Part shown: positions 26,916-35,669 of the stretch, in pieces
How the letters are laid out: the number at the start of each line of letters is the position of its first letter
Position numbering within the stretch: position 1 is the first letter of the stretch
Source: Sphingomonas endophytica
GTDB taxonomy: Bacteria > Pseudomonadota > Alphaproteobacteria > Sphingomonadales > Sphingomonadaceae
Reading direction: 5' to 3'
Length of the DNA: 64,000 nucleotides
Assembly (NCBI RefSeq): GCF_014199415.1
Contig: NZ_JACIJN010000007.1
Coordinates: forward strand, 62,001-126,000
Notes under the pieces: model-generated
Seen by the model: only the letters and a program-made list of their open reading frames with translations
Told to the model about the DNA's origin: nothing
Databases searched by the model: none
Translations under genes and position numbers: made by a program

Positions 26916-28391
26916 CTACGCCTCCAGCATCAACGCCGCCGTCGCCTTGGCACTTCCGACCACACCCGGAATGCCTGCCCCCGGATGCGTCCCTGCGCCC
27001 ACGAAGAACAGGTTCGGGATCGCATCATCGCGGTTATGCACCCGGAAATACGCGCTCTGCGTCAGGATCGGCTCCAGCGAAAACGCGCTGCCCAGATGCG
27101 CGTTCAGGTCATGCGCGAAGTCGGTCGGCGCATAGCTGAACTTAGTCACGATCCGATCGTGGATGTCGGGGATCAGCCGCCGCCCGACCTCGTCAAGGAT
27201 GCGCTTTTCGAGGATCGGCCGCACCGTCTCCCAGTCGCCGGTATATTTGCCGAGATGCGGCACCGGCGCCAGCGCGTAGAAGGTCGAATCACCCTCCGGC
27301 GCCAGCGACGGATCGGTGACGGTCGGGTGGTGCAGGTACAGCGAGAAATCCTCGCTCAGCATCCCATGCTCGTAAATGTCGTCGAGCAGCCCCTTATAGC
27401 GCGGCCCGAACAGGATCATGTGGTGCGGGATGCCCGGCCACGTGCCCTTCACCCCGAAATGGACCACGAACAGCGACGGCGAGTAACGCTTGCGCTCCAG
27501 CCGCGCCGCGGTCCGCCGCGCCGCGCCTGATTCCGGCAGCAGGTCGCGATAGACGTGCATGATGTCGGCATTGGCCGCGACCATGTCGACGGTTTCGCGC
27601 CAGCCGCTGGCGGTCTCCACCGCGGTCACGCGGTCGCCCAGCGTCTCGATCTTCGTCACCGGGTCCGACAGCCGTAGCGTGCCGCCCAGCCGCTCGAACA
27701 GCGCCACCATTCCGGCGACCAGCCGATTGGTCCCGCCGCGCGCGAACCATACCCCGCCGTCGCGCTCCAGCTTGTGGATCAGCGCATAGATTGCGCTGGT
27801 CGTCATCGGATTGCCGCCGACCAGCAACGTGTGGAACGACAGCGCCTGCCGCAGCCGCTCATCCTGCACGAACTTCGAGACGATCGAATAGACCGAGCGC
27901 CACGCCTGATATTTGGCCAGCGCCGGCGCCGCCTTCACCATCGACGCGAAATCGAGGAAGGCGACCGTGCCGAGCTTCTCATAACCCGCGTGGTAGACGC
28001 CTGCGGCATAATCGAGGAACTTGGCGTAGCCCGCGACATCGGCGGGGTTCAGCTTCGCGATCTCGGCGCGCAGCACGCTGTCGTCATTGGTATAGTCGAA
28101 ATTGGTGCCGTCGGGCCAGTTGAGCCGGTAGAAGGGCTGCACCGGATCGAGCGTGACGTCGTCGGCCAGCTTCTGCCCCGACAGCGCCCACAATTCCTCC
28201 AGGCACGCCGGATCGGTGATGACGGTCGGCCCGGCGTCGAAGGTGAAGCCCTCCTGCTCCCAATAATAGGCGCGCCCGCCGGGCTTGTCGCGCGACTCGA
28301 CGATCGTCGTCGCCACGCCCGCCGATTGTAGCCGGATCGCGAGCGCCAGCCCGCCGAAGCCCGCGCCGACTACCACCGCGCGCCGGGTCAT
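26916..28391 (-). CDS. crtI: Phytoene desaturase (lycopene-forming)
   Basis: FAD-dependent desaturase introducing double bonds into phytoene to make lycopene. It has 491 residues from the ATG at 28391 (MTRRAVVVGAGFGGLA). The dinucleotide-binding GAGFGG is at 9-14, followed by DKPGGRAYYWEQEGFTFDAG. The carotenoid-desaturase C-terminal signature FFVGAGTHPGAGIPGVVGSA is intact. Its start overlaps the crtY stop by 4 bases, so it is co-translated downstream of crtY. In-frame sequence up to 28613 lies inside crtY and is not part of it. Confidence 0.96.
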   Translation of the reverse strand: MTRRAVVVGAGFGGLALAIRLQSAGVATTIVESRDKPGGRAYYWEQEGFTFDAGPTVITDPACLEELWALSGQKLADDVTLDPVQPFYRLNWPDGTNFDYTNDDSVLRAEIAKLNPADVAGYAKFLDYAAGVYHAGYEKLGTVAFLDFASMVKAAPALAKYQAWRSVYSIVSKFVQDERLRQALSFHTLLVGGNPMTTSAIYALIHKLERDGGVWFARGGTNRLVAGMVALFERLGGTLRLSDPVTKIETLGDRVTAVETASGWRETVDMVAANADIMHVYRDLLPESGAARRTAARLERKRYSPSLFVVHFGVKGTWPGIPHHMILFGPRYKGLLDDIYEHGMLSEDFSLYLHHPTVTDPSLAPEGDSTFYALAPVPHLGKYTGDWETVRPILEKRILDEVGRRLIPDIHDRIVTKFSYAPTDFAHDLNAHLGSAFSLEPILTQSAYFRVHNRDDAIPNLFFVGAGTHPGAGIPGVVGSAKATAALMLEA

Positions 28392-29545
28392 GCGCGGCCT
28401 CCCAGCGCGGCGATCGCGCGGCCGACCGGCACCGGCGGCTTGCCCGACAGCACACGCAGTTTGTCGAGCCCGGTCGAGCGCGCGGCATAGAAGCGCGCCA
28501 CCAACTCGGGCGACAGGCGATAGAAACGCTCCAGCACGCGATAGCGTTGGTCGGGGTCGGCGGCCTTGAACAGCATCAGATCGAGCATCCGGTAGAAACC
28601 TCTTTGCCGCCACAAACGCGCGGCGTGGCGAAAAGTCAGGTCATGGAGCGCGTTGCCCGAAAGATCGCGCTGATCGGCGATCAGCACCGCGATCCGCGCC
28701 GCATCGGGCAGCGAATAGCCGGTGGTCGGGTGGAACAGCCCGGCGCGCACCCCGGCCTTGGCGACCTTCGCGCCGGTCGAGCGCCAATAGGCCGCGAAGT
28801 CGCCGCCGCTCACCACCGGCAGCACGCCGTGCTCGCGGTGGATCACCTCGGCCTGCCAGCCCTTCTCGCGCGCATAATCGCTCACCCGCGCCGCGATCGT
28901 CGCCCCGTCGAGCACGGGCGAGTCGCTGTAATAGGTATCCTCGACCAGCAAGGTGTCGGGGGTGAACGGCAGCAGATAGACGAAGCGATAGCCGTCGAGC
29001 TGCGGCACCGTCGCGTCCATCACCACCGGGCGGGTCACGCCATGGCCGCCCGCGACGCGCAGTTCGTGCCCGACGAACTTCTGCCACCCGCCGGTCAGCA
29101 ACGACAGATCGCCGACGCCGCGCGCGTCGATCACCCCCGTCGCGTTCAGCCGGTCGCCGTCCGACAGCACCACCGCGGTCGCGCTGCACGCCAGCACCGA
29201 CCGCCCGGTCATCACCGCACGCCGCGGCAGCACCGCGCGGACCTGCGCATCGAGCGTGGCCGAACGGACGGTATAATAAGGCTGCGCCAGCGTGCGGGCA
29301 TGATCGGGAAAGCGCACGTCATAGTCGGGCCAGCCGTGCGCGATCAACGGCGCGACCAGCGCCTGCTCGGCGCCGTGCAGGTCCGCGCCGAAGAACGACC
29401 AGAAGTGGTTGCCGCCGATCGCCGGTCCGGCCTCGACCAGCCGCACGTCCATCGCCGGGTGGCGCGCCTGCACCGCCAGCGCGATCAGCGCGCCGGACAG
29501 ACCGCCGCCGACGATCGCAAGGTCGCATTTGTGGGTGGCCGGCAT
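28388..29545 (-). CDS. crtY: Lycopene beta-cyclase
   Basis: Cyclises both ends of lycopene to beta-carotene. It has 385 residues, the normal CrtY length. The N-terminal nucleotide-binding motif VGGGLSGALIA is followed by GNHFWSFF. YYSDSPVLDG, GVLPVVSGGDF and AGLFHPTTGYSLPDA are characteristic of bacterial CrtY. It is first in a two-gene operon with crtI (ATGA overlap). Hydroxylases (crtZ, crtG) that would give zeaxanthin or nostoxanthin, common in Sphingomonas, are not in this window. Confidence 0.96.
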   Translation of the reverse strand: MPATHKCDLAIVGGGLSGALIALAVQARHPAMDVRLVEAGPAIGGNHFWSFFGADLHGAEQALVAPLIAHGWPDYDVRFPDHARTLAQPYYTVRSATLDAQVRAVLPRRAVMTGRSVLACSATAVVLSDGDRLNATGVIDARGVGDLSLLTGGWQKFVGHELRVAGGHGVTRPVVMDATVPQLDGYRFVYLLPFTPDTLLVEDTYYSDSPVLDGATIAARVSDYAREKGWQAEVIHREHGVLPVVSGGDFAAYWRSTGAKVAKAGVRAGLFHPTTGYSLPDAARIAVLIADQRDLSGNALHDLTFRHAARLWRQRGFYRMLDLMLFKAADPDQRYRVLERFYRLSPELVARFYAARSTGLDKLRVLSGKPPVPVGRAIAALGGRA

Positions 29546-29657
29546 GACGCCTGCGCTATCCTATCGCGGTGCGTTGCGGAAGCCCGACGCATGGTGGCGG
29601 AACCAGCAGGCGATGATATGGCTTGTCGATCAGCTTCCTCCTGCCGGAGTCGTCCCG

Positions 29658-30191
29658 ATGCGCCGTCTGCTTGCCGCCGTCACTGCCCTGACCCTCGCCG
29701 CACCCGCCACCGCGACGCTCGCGCCCGGTGCGAAGGCACCCGACTTCTCCACGCGGGGCGCGATCGCGGGCAAGGTGGTGCCGGTGCGTCTGTCCGAACA
29801 GCTGAAGCGCGGCCCGGTGGTGCTGTACTTCTTCCCCGCCGCCTTCACCGGCGGCTGCAATGCCGAGGCGCGCGCCTTTGCCGAGAAGGTCGACGCGTTC
29901 CGCGCCGCGGGTGCGACGGTGATCGGCATGTCGGCGGACAACGTCCCTGACCTGCAGCGCTTCTCGTCGAGCGAATGCGCGGGCAAGTTCGCGGTCGCCA
30001 GCGCCGGGCCGAAGGTCGTCGCCGGTTATGACGTCGCGCTCGGCCGCGAGATCAAGGGGCGGCAGGTGACCAGCCGCACCAGCTATGTCATCGCGCGTGA
30101 CGGGCGGATCGCCTCGGTCTGGTCGGACATGAACCCCGCCGAGCATGTCACGCGCTCGCTGGCGGCGGTGCACCAGCTCACCGGCCACTAA
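29658..30191 (+). CDS. Exported peroxiredoxin, BCP/PrxQ type
   Basis: Thiol peroxidase of the AhpC/TSA superfamily, predicted periplasmic. It has 177 residues from the ATG at 29658. A signal peptide (MRRLLAAVTALTLAAPATAT) precedes the thioredoxin fold. The peroxidatic cysteine is C67 in FPAAFTGGC, preceded by YFFP. A second cysteine in SSSECAGKF, about 35 residues later, may resolve it. The usual Thr-Pro-x-x-Cys is changed to Thr-Gly-Gly-Cys. It is divergent from crtY, so oxidant defence and carotenoids are neighbours. In-frame sequence from 29409 overlaps crtY antisense and is rejected. Confidence 0.9.
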   Translation: MRRLLAAVTALTLAAPATATLAPGAKAPDFSTRGAIAGKVVPVRLSEQLKRGPVVLYFFPAAFTGGCNAEARAFAEKVDAFRAAGATVIGMSADNVPDLQRFSSSECAGKFAVASAGPKVVAGYDVALGREIKGRQVTSRTSYVIARDGRIASVWSDMNPAEHVTRSLAAVHQLTGH

Positions 30192-30266
30192 AAGCCTTCG
30201 GTTATCATATCTTAGTAGTTGCCGCGTACATCTTCGGTCCCAAGATTTGGGGGCGACGTGGGGCGG

Positions 30267-31319
30267 ATGATGGCGAGCAGGGCGGTCGATATCGGGCAAG
30301 CGAACGGGGGAGATCGCCTGTTCGCCCGAATCGGCGCGTTCCTCGCCGCGCACCGGCTCAGCCCCGATCCCGCGCATTACGCCTTCGCCTATGAGGTCGT
30401 CGCCAACGCCACCGGGCTGGTCGCGCAGCGAGTCGCGGAACTGACCGACGGCGGCGTGCGGCTGACCAGCCAGGATATCGCGAGCCTCGGCGGGGTTTCG
30501 GTCGCCGGCACGCCGGTCGACCCGGCGGACGATGACGGCACGATGAGCGGCGACGTCGATGTCCAGCAGGCCTTGCTCGACCGGATGATGTTCCAGCTCG
30601 ACGGCTTCGGCGATGCGATGCGGATCGTCCACGCCGAGGCCAACGACTTCGGCCGCGACCTGCAACGCTCCGCCGACACGATGCGCGACATGGGCGCGGA
30701 GGCCGGGATCGAGGCGATCACCCAGCTGACCGCCGACATGATCGGTCGCGTCCAGCTCGCCGAGGCGCGGCTCGACACTGCGCTGCGCGAAACCGAGGAA
30801 CTGCGCACCGCACTCGACGAGGCGCGCGGCTCGGCGCGGACCGATCCGCTCACCGATCTGCCGAATCGCCGCGCGTTCGACGAGACCTTCGCCGCGCTCC
30901 ACCGCGACACGCCGGTGACGGTCGCGATCTGCGACATCGATCACTTCAAGCAGGTGAACGACAATTTCGGCCATGCGGTTGGCGATCGCGTGATCCGCAT
31001 GGTCGCGCAGACGCTGGCGTCCGAAAAGGGGATGATGGTCGCGCGCTACGGCGGCGAGGAATTTGCGTTGCTGTTCGAGAACGTGCGGCTCGACGATGCC
31101 GCGCAGATCGTCGAGCGTGTCCGCCGCACCATTTCCGAACGCCGCCCGCGCGTCCGGGAGACCGGTGAGTCGATCGGCACCATCTCCTTCTCGGCCGGGG
31201 TTGCCGAGGGCCGGGTCGGCGAGGGTCGCGCCGCGTTGATGGCGCGCGCCGATGCCGCGCTGTACCGCGCCAAGGATCAGGGCCGCGCGCGGACGATCAC
31301 CTCGGACACAACGCCGTAA
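30267..31319 (+). CDS. GGDEF-domain diguanylate cyclase
   Basis: Predicted to make cyclic-di-GMP from two GTP. It has 350 residues from the ATG at 30267; TTG 30219 and GTG 30258 are alternatives. The N-terminal ~190 residues contain AHRLSPDPAHYAFAYEVVAN, a sensory/oligomerisation segment seen in sphingomonad and Caulobacter cyclases, and a coiled-coil stretch (residues ~165-195). The catalytic domain starts at DPLTDLPNRRAF, with the active site RYGGEEF near 259-265. No RxxD inhibitory site is seen five residues before GGEEF. It has no membrane segment. Confidence 0.92.
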   Translation: MMASRAVDIGQANGGDRLFARIGAFLAAHRLSPDPAHYAFAYEVVANATGLVAQRVAELTDGGVRLTSQDIASLGGVSVAGTPVDPADDDGTMSGDVDVQQALLDRMMFQLDGFGDAMRIVHAEANDFGRDLQRSADTMRDMGAEAGIEAITQLTADMIGRVQLAEARLDTALRETEELRTALDEARGSARTDPLTDLPNRRAFDETFAALHRDTPVTVAICDIDHFKQVNDNFGHAVGDRVIRMVAQTLASEKGMMVARYGGEEFALLFENVRLDDAAQIVERVRRTISERRPRVRETGESIGTISFSAGVAEGRVGEGRAALMARADAALYRAKDQGRARTITSDTTP

Positions 31320-31400
31320 TCTGGCGCATCTCGCCGGGCGGGGCTGGCGGATCACGCCAACTGTGTCGTCGGAACGTGTCTCTCCCCTCGGTAAACGCAT

Positions 31401-31417
31401 TTGGCACGGGGTCTGCA
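31401..31417 (+). promoter_or_regulatory. Near-consensus sigma-54 (RpoN) promoter
   Basis: TTGGCACGGGGTCTGCA matches the -24/-12 consensus TGGCACG-N4-TTGC with the exact GG-to-GC spacing and a single T-to-C change. Transcription would begin about 12 bases after the GC, near 31428, giving a ~40-base leader before the first small ORF. No enhancer-binding-protein gene is adjacent. Confidence 0.65.
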
Positions 31418-31469
31418 AAGACCTTGGCATGGGCCGGATCGACCGGCCGCTGACCAGGGAGTATCCATC

Positions 31470-31580
31470 ATGACCATCCGTTTCACCGCCCTCCGCCAGT
31501 CGCTGTTCTCGGTCGCTGCCGCTTTCGCCGTCGCCGCCGTGATGGTCAGCGCCGCCGTTCCCGTCACCCCGATCGCCTGA
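31470..31580 (+). CDS. Small hydrophobic peptide 1 (36 aa), unknown
   Basis: ATG at 31470 with a GGGAG Shine-Dalgarno sequence 7 bases upstream encodes 36 residues. A basic amphipathic start (MTIRFTALRQSLFSV) leads into one hydrophobic helix (AAAFAVAAVMVSAAV) and a short polar tail ending VTPIA. It could be a single-span membrane peptide or a signal-peptide-like leader. I know of no characterised homologue. It is followed 15 bases later by a similar-sized peptide of the same design and preceded by a sigma-54-type promoter, which argues that both are genuinely translated. Confidence 0.6.
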   Translation: MTIRFTALRQSLFSVAAAFAVAAVMVSAAVPVTPIA

Positions 31581-31595
31581 GCGGAGCGCGTGACG

Positions 31596-31703
31596 ATGAC
31601 CAACTATCCCACGCTCGCCCGCTCGCTGCTGCTCAGCGCCGCCAGCTTCGCCACCACCGCCCTGCTGCTCTACGTCGACGCCGTCACCGCCGTGGTCGCC
31701 TGA
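31596..31703 (+). CDS. Small hydrophobic peptide 2 (35 aa), unknown
   Basis: ATG at 31596 encodes 35 residues, with GGAG at 31582-31585 as ribosome site. Like its neighbour it has a short start with one arginine (MTNYPTLARSLLL), a hydrophobic helix (AASFATTALLLYV) and a small tail (DAVTAVVA). The shared pattern TxLxxSLxxxAAxFA suggests the two are divergent copies. No function is known. Membrane association is inferred from composition only. Confidence 0.6.
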   Translation: MTNYPTLARSLLLSAASFATTALLLYVDAVTAVVA

Positions 31704-31746
31704 CCGCGGCGGGGGACCGCCCCGCCCGTCCGGGCGTTGGCGCGGC

Positions 31747-32154
31747 ATGGACCTCGATCGCTTCGTCGCCGCCCAGGCGACCCATTACGACAGCGCGCTC
31801 GCCGAACTGACCCGCGGCGCCAAGCAGAGCCACTGGATGTGGTTCGTCTTTCCGCAGATCGCCGGGCTCGGCCACAGTGCCACCGCGCGCCATTACGCGA
31901 TCCGCGACCTCGCCGAAGCGCGCGCCTATCTGGCGCATCCGCTGCTCGGGCCACGCTATCTGGCCTGTGTCGCTGCGCTCGACCGCCATCGCGGCCGGTC
32001 GGCAGAGGCCATCATGGGCGGGATCGACGCGGTGAAGCTGCGCTCGTCGCTGACGCTGTTCGATCGCGCCGGCGCGCCGCCGGCGGTGCGCGAGACGCTG
32101 GACACCTTCTTCCCCGGCCCCGACGATGCGACGCTGCGCCTGTTGAACGTCTAG
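31747..32154 (+). CDS. DUF1810 family protein
   Basis: Soluble protein of the DUF1810 family, function unknown; 135 residues, full length for the family. The conserved opening is MDLDRFVAAQATHYDSAL followed by the hallmark SHWMWFVFPQIAGLG near residues 28-42. HYAIRDLAEARAYLAHPLLG and a LRSSLTLFDRA segment also match. The ATG at 31747 is the only sensible start. It lies 43 bases after the second micropeptide on the same strand, so it could be read from the same sigma-54 promoter; there is no clear terminator between. Confidence 0.9.
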   Translation: MDLDRFVAAQATHYDSALAELTRGAKQSHWMWFVFPQIAGLGHSATARHYAIRDLAEARAYLAHPLLGPRYLACVAALDRHRGRSAEAIMGGIDAVKLRSSLTLFDRAGAPPAVRETLDTFFPGPDDATLRLLNV

Positions 32155-32170
32155 GAGGGGCCGATAGTCC

Positions 32171-32201
32171 TCTTCGTCGCCCCGGACTTGATCCGGGACG
32201 A
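32171..32201. repeat. CCGGA-type palindrome between DUF1810 and HerA genes
   Basis: CCCGGACTTGATCCGGG is a 6-bp stem with a 5-base loop, flanked by CGTCG and GACGAAGG as in the copy at 5540. It lies between convergent genes and may act as a two-way terminator. Confidence 0.55.
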
Positions 32202-32216
32202 AGGCGCTGCTGAAGA

Positions 32217-33890
32217 CTACCGCCCCTGCGCGCGCCAGCGCTGGACGGTGCGCGCGATCATCGCCTCCTCGCCGCCGCTTTCGCGCCACAGCGCCGAGAA
32301 GACCGGATCGTCCGACGCCGGGCGTCGTCCTTCCTCCAGCGTGTCGAAGGCGACACGGATCGGGATCGCGACGCCCTCCCCGCAGATGATCGCCTCGCGG
32401 TTGCGCAGTGCGGGCAGCGCGTCGAGGAAGCCGCGCGCGCCTTCCGGCATCGCGGCGCGCACGAACGCCTGGTCGCGATCGTTATTGAGTCGCATCGCGA
32501 TGATCGTGCCGCATTGCGACAGCACGCCCTCCGACAGGTCCGATGGCCGCTGCGTCACCAGCCCGAGCGCGACGCCATATTTGCGTCCTTCCTTGGCGAT
32601 CCGCCCGAGGATCCGCGCCACCGAGCCGCGCACCGCCGGGTCGGCGGGGACATAGCGATGCGCCTCCTCGCAGACGAGCAGGATCGGCCGCTGCGGCTCG
32701 CCGCGCGACCAGATCGCGAAATCGAACACCATCCGTGCCAGCACCGCGACCACCACCGCGGTGATCTCGCTAGGCACGCCGGACACGTCGATGATCGAGA
32801 TCGGGCGGCCGTCGCCGGGCAGGCGGAAGATGCGCTGCACGAACGCCGCCATCGTATCGCCGACCAGCAGCCCCGAGAACATGAAACCGTAGCGCGGATC
32901 GGCGCGCACCTCGTCGATCTTGTTCTTGAGCCGCAGGTAGGGCGACGTATCGCCCGCGCGGTCCATCTTACCCATTTCGAGCTGCAGGATCTGCATCAGG
33001 TCGCTGAGCAGATACGGGATCGGCGCGTCGACGGTCAGTTTGGCGATCTCCTGTCCGGCGCGGCTCTTCGCCTTGGCGGCGAGCAGGCATTTGGCGAGGA
33101 TGTCGGCGTCGACCTGCCGCGTCGCGCCCTCGGAGGTGACGAACACCTCGCAATGTTCCTCGAAGTTCATCAGCCAGTACGGCATCTGGAGATTCGAGAC
33201 GTCGAACAGCGCGCCCGCCTCGCCGAACGCTGCGCCATATTCGCCGTGCGGGTCGATCATCACCACATGCCCCTGCGGCGCGAGCGTGCAGATACGGTGG
33301 AGGATCAGCGCGGCGGCGGTCGACTTGCCCGTCCCGGTCGAGCCAAGCAGCGCGAAATGCTTGCCGAGCATCGCGTCGACATACAGCGAAGCGCGCACGT
33401 CACGGCTGGGATGGACGGTGCCGATCTCGATCGCGGCGCGTCCGCTCGCCGCATAGATTTCGCGCAGCTCCTGTCCGTCGACCGCGAACACCCGCGCCCC
33501 CGGAACCGGATAGCTGGTCACCCCGCGACGGAAGCGTTGCAGCCGTCCGGTCAGCCGTTCCTCGTCACCCTCGCCGAGGAAATCGACCTCGGCGACCACC
33601 GCCTCGGCGCGATCGTCGGCCAGCCGCAGCGCGCGTGTCGTCGCGATCAGCCAGGTCGTGCCGACCCGCACCTTCACCTGCCCGCCGACCTGCCCCGCCA
33701 TCGCCAGCACCGGGTCGCGGTGCGCGCGCAGCCCGGCGAGCGCGGCGCGATCGAGCAGCAACTCGCCCTGCCCGCCCGCGATCTGCCGGACATGGCCGAT
33801 CGCATTGCCGGGATCCTGCGCCGTCGCCGCGCCGGAGAAGGCGGCGGCGATGGCAGCGTCAAAGGCATGCGCGCCGGGGATGTCGTTCAT
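32217..33890 (-). CDS. HerA-like ATPase (VirB4/FtsK-HerA superfamily)
   Basis: Hexameric P-loop ATPase of the HerA class, associated with DNA end processing or DNA pumping. It has 557 residues from the ATG at 33890 (MNDIPGAHAFD). An N-terminal HAS-barrel-type region (~1-150) leads to Walker A LLGSTGTGKST near 187-197. Walker B is LLVCEEAHRYVP near 430 and an RLNNDRDQAFV arginine segment follows. No nurA nuclease or sirtuin partner is adjacent, so it is a solitary HerA, as often seen in alphaproteobacteria. In-frame codons up to 33908 add only six residues. Confidence 0.88.
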   Translation of the reverse strand: MNDIPGAHAFDAAIAAAFSGAATAQDPGNAIGHVRQIAGGQGELLLDRAALAGLRAHRDPVLAMAGQVGGQVKVRVGTTWLIATTRALRLADDRAEAVVAEVDFLGEGDEERLTGRLQRFRRGVTSYPVPGARVFAVDGQELREIYAASGRAAIEIGTVHPSRDVRASLYVDAMLGKHFALLGSTGTGKSTAAALILHRICTLAPQGHVVMIDPHGEYGAAFGEAGALFDVSNLQMPYWLMNFEEHCEVFVTSEGATRQVDADILAKCLLAAKAKSRAGQEIAKLTVDAPIPYLLSDLMQILQLEMGKMDRAGDTSPYLRLKNKIDEVRADPRYGFMFSGLLVGDTMAAFVQRIFRLPGDGRPISIIDVSGVPSEITAVVVAVLARMVFDFAIWSRGEPQRPILLVCEEAHRYVPADPAVRGSVARILGRIAKEGRKYGVALGLVTQRPSDLSEGVLSQCGTIIAMRLNNDRDQAFVRAAMPEGARGFLDALPALRNREAIICGEGVAIPIRVAFDTLEEGRRPASDDPVFSALWRESGGEEAMIARTVQRWRAQGR

Positions 33891-33962
33891 AAAAGCCGGA
33901 TTTTCCAAGCCGTCGTGGGCGCTTGGCCTAGAGCAGGCTTTGTAAAGATCGGGTGGACGCGC

Positions 33963-34718
33963 TCAGCGCCGCGCCAGCCGCCCCGCCCCCCAGCCGAGCG
34001 CGACCGACAGCAACACCGCCGCGCCGCCGTACAGCCATTCGTGGCGGTCGGCCGCCTGCGCGACGAAGCGCTCGAACCCCTTCTTGCGAATGTCGATGTC
34101 GCGCACGGCCACCGCCAGCACGCGCCCGTCGCGCACCAGGAAGGTCTCGGCGGTGAACCGCCCGACCGGCACCCGCGCCGGAATCGAGACACGCGCGCGG
34201 TACAGCACGCCATCGCTGATCTCGACCGCGTGCGGCGCTTCGTAGAACAGCCCGGCACGGACGCGTTGCTCGACCAGTCCGCGCGTGAAGCGATCCTGCA
34301 CGTCCGAGGGGGCGGCGGAGGCGGGCGACAATTGCAGGCTGTCGAGCCCCAGCTCGTAGATCGCGCGCGTCCGCGCATCGACCAGCTCGTCAAGCGGTCG
34401 CGACGAGGCGACCGCATAGAAGGACGGCGCCGAGCGATAGCGCAGTCGCCCGGCATTGACCCAGATGCCCGCCACCTTCTCCTTCTCGCGAATCACGATC
34501 GACTGGGTCGGGCCCTTCACCACCACGACGACGTCCGCGCCTTTGGTGTCGGTCGGCGTCCGCCCGCCCGGATAGATGATCGCGCCGAACAGCAGCAGCT
34601 CGGCACCCGAGAAGCTGTAGGCGATGTCGATCTCGCGCTGCGACACGTCGGGCACCAGCAGCGGCTTGGCCTGCGCCATCAGCAGTGGCGCGACGGCGAG
34701 CAGCAGCGCCGCCCTCAC
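33963..34718 (-). CDS. TIGR02186 family exported, membrane-anchored protein
   Basis: Conserved alphaproteobacterial protein of unknown function, nearly always next to a TauE/SafE permease. It has 251 residues from GTG 34718 (VRAALLLAVAPLLMAQ, signal peptide). The body includes VPDVSQREIDIAYSFSGAEL, VVVVVKGP and RDGRVLAVAVRDIDIRKKGF. A C-terminal membrane helix (WLYGGAAVLLSVALGWGAGR) anchors it with most of the chain in the periplasm. Its start overlaps the permease stop (GTGA), so the pair is translationally coupled. A role in sulfite/sulfonate or related anion export is inferred only from this linkage. Confidence 0.87.
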   Translation of the reverse strand: MRAALLLAVAPLLMAQAKPLLVPDVSQREIDIAYSFSGAELLLFGAIIYPGGRTPTDTKGADVVVVVKGPTQSIVIREKEKVAGIWVNAGRLRYRSAPSFYAVASSRPLDELVDARTRAIYELGLDSLQLSPASAAPSDVQDRFTRGLVEQRVRAGLFYEAPHAVEISDGVLYRARVSIPARVPVGRFTAETFLVRDGRVLAVAVRDIDIRKKGFERFVAQAADRHEWLYGGAAVLLSVALGWGAGRLARR

Positions 34719-35629
34719 GATAGTTCGACCGTGTAGATCTCGTCCGGCCGCCACCCGAGCCCCAACGCGATCCGTCCCGCCACCAGCAGCACCATCAGCG
34801 CCAGCGCGAGCCGCAGATATTCTGGCCGCGCCTTGGCGGCGAAGCGCGCGCCGACCTGCGCACCGACCACCGAGCCGATCAGCAGCAGCCCCGCCAGCAC
34901 GATGTCGACCGACTTGGTGGTGGTCGCGTGCACCAGCGTGGCGGCGGCGGTGACGAACAGGATCTGGAACAGGCTGGTGCCGACCACCACCGCGGTCGAC
35001 ATGCCGAGCAGATAGATCATCGCTGGCACGAGCACGAACCCGCCGCCGACGCCGAGCAGGATCGTCAGGATGCCGGTGAAGAAGCCGAGCAGCAGCGGCG
35101 CGAGCGGCGAGATGTAGAGCCCCGAGGCATAAAAGCGCGTGCGGAACGGCAGGCTGGCGACCAGCGGATGATGCCGGCGCCGCCGCGCCGGTGCGCTCCG
35201 CCGTCCCCTGGCGATCAGGATCGCGTCGACCGCTTCCTTGAGCATCATGAAGCCGATCGAGCCGAGCAGCAGCACATAGGTGATCGCGATCGTCGTATCG
35301 ATCTGCCCCCATTGCTGGAGCAGCCGGAACAGCCACGCGCCGAACAGCGAGCCGAACACCCCGCCGATCACCAGCACCATCCCCATCCGCGTATCGACCC
35401 CGCCGCGACGGAAATGCGCAAAGACGCCGGAGACGCTCGCGCCGGTCACCTGGCTTGCGGCGGAGGCGGCGGCGACGGTCGGGGGAATGCCGTAGACGAT
35501 CAGCAACGGCGTGGTCAGGAACCCGCCGCCGACCCCGAACATCCCCGACAGCAGCCCGACGCCCGCGCCCAGCGCGATCATCACCAGCGCGTTCACCGAC
35601 AGGTTCGCGATCGGCAGATAGATGTCCAT
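34715..35629 (-). CDS. TauE/SafE (TSUP) family permease
   Basis: Inner-membrane transporter of the sulfite-exporter TauE/SafE family; sulfur-containing anions are usual substrates. It has 304 residues from the ATG at 35629 (MDIYLPIANLSVNAL). Both inverted halves carry the hallmark glycine-rich motif: GMFGVGGGFLTTPLL near 29-43 and LLGVGGGFVLVPAM in the second half. About eight membrane spans are predicted. In-frame sequence up to 36559 overlaps the neighbouring genes and is not part of it. It is coupled to the TIGR02186 protein. Confidence 0.92.
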   Translation of the reverse strand: MDIYLPIANLSVNALVMIALGAGVGLLSGMFGVGGGFLTTPLLIVYGIPPTVAAASAASQVTGASVSGVFAHFRRGGVDTRMGMVLVIGGVFGSLFGAWLFRLLQQWGQIDTTIAITYVLLLGSIGFMMLKEAVDAILIARGRRSAPARRRRHHPLVASLPFRTRFYASGLYISPLAPLLLGFFTGILTILLGVGGGFVLVPAMIYLLGMSTAVVVGTSLFQILFVTAAATLVHATTTKSVDIVLAGLLLIGSVVGAQVGARFAAKARPEYLRLALALMVLLVAGRIALGLGWRPDEIYTVELS

Positions 35630-35669
35630 GACCGGTCGAACCGCTAGCCGGTTCGCGGGCCCGATGCCA

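Noticed and set aside
29556..31748. A 730-codon minus-strand frame over the peroxiredoxin and GGDEF genes
   Set aside because: It is antisense to two genes with clear catalytic motifs and has no domain of its own.
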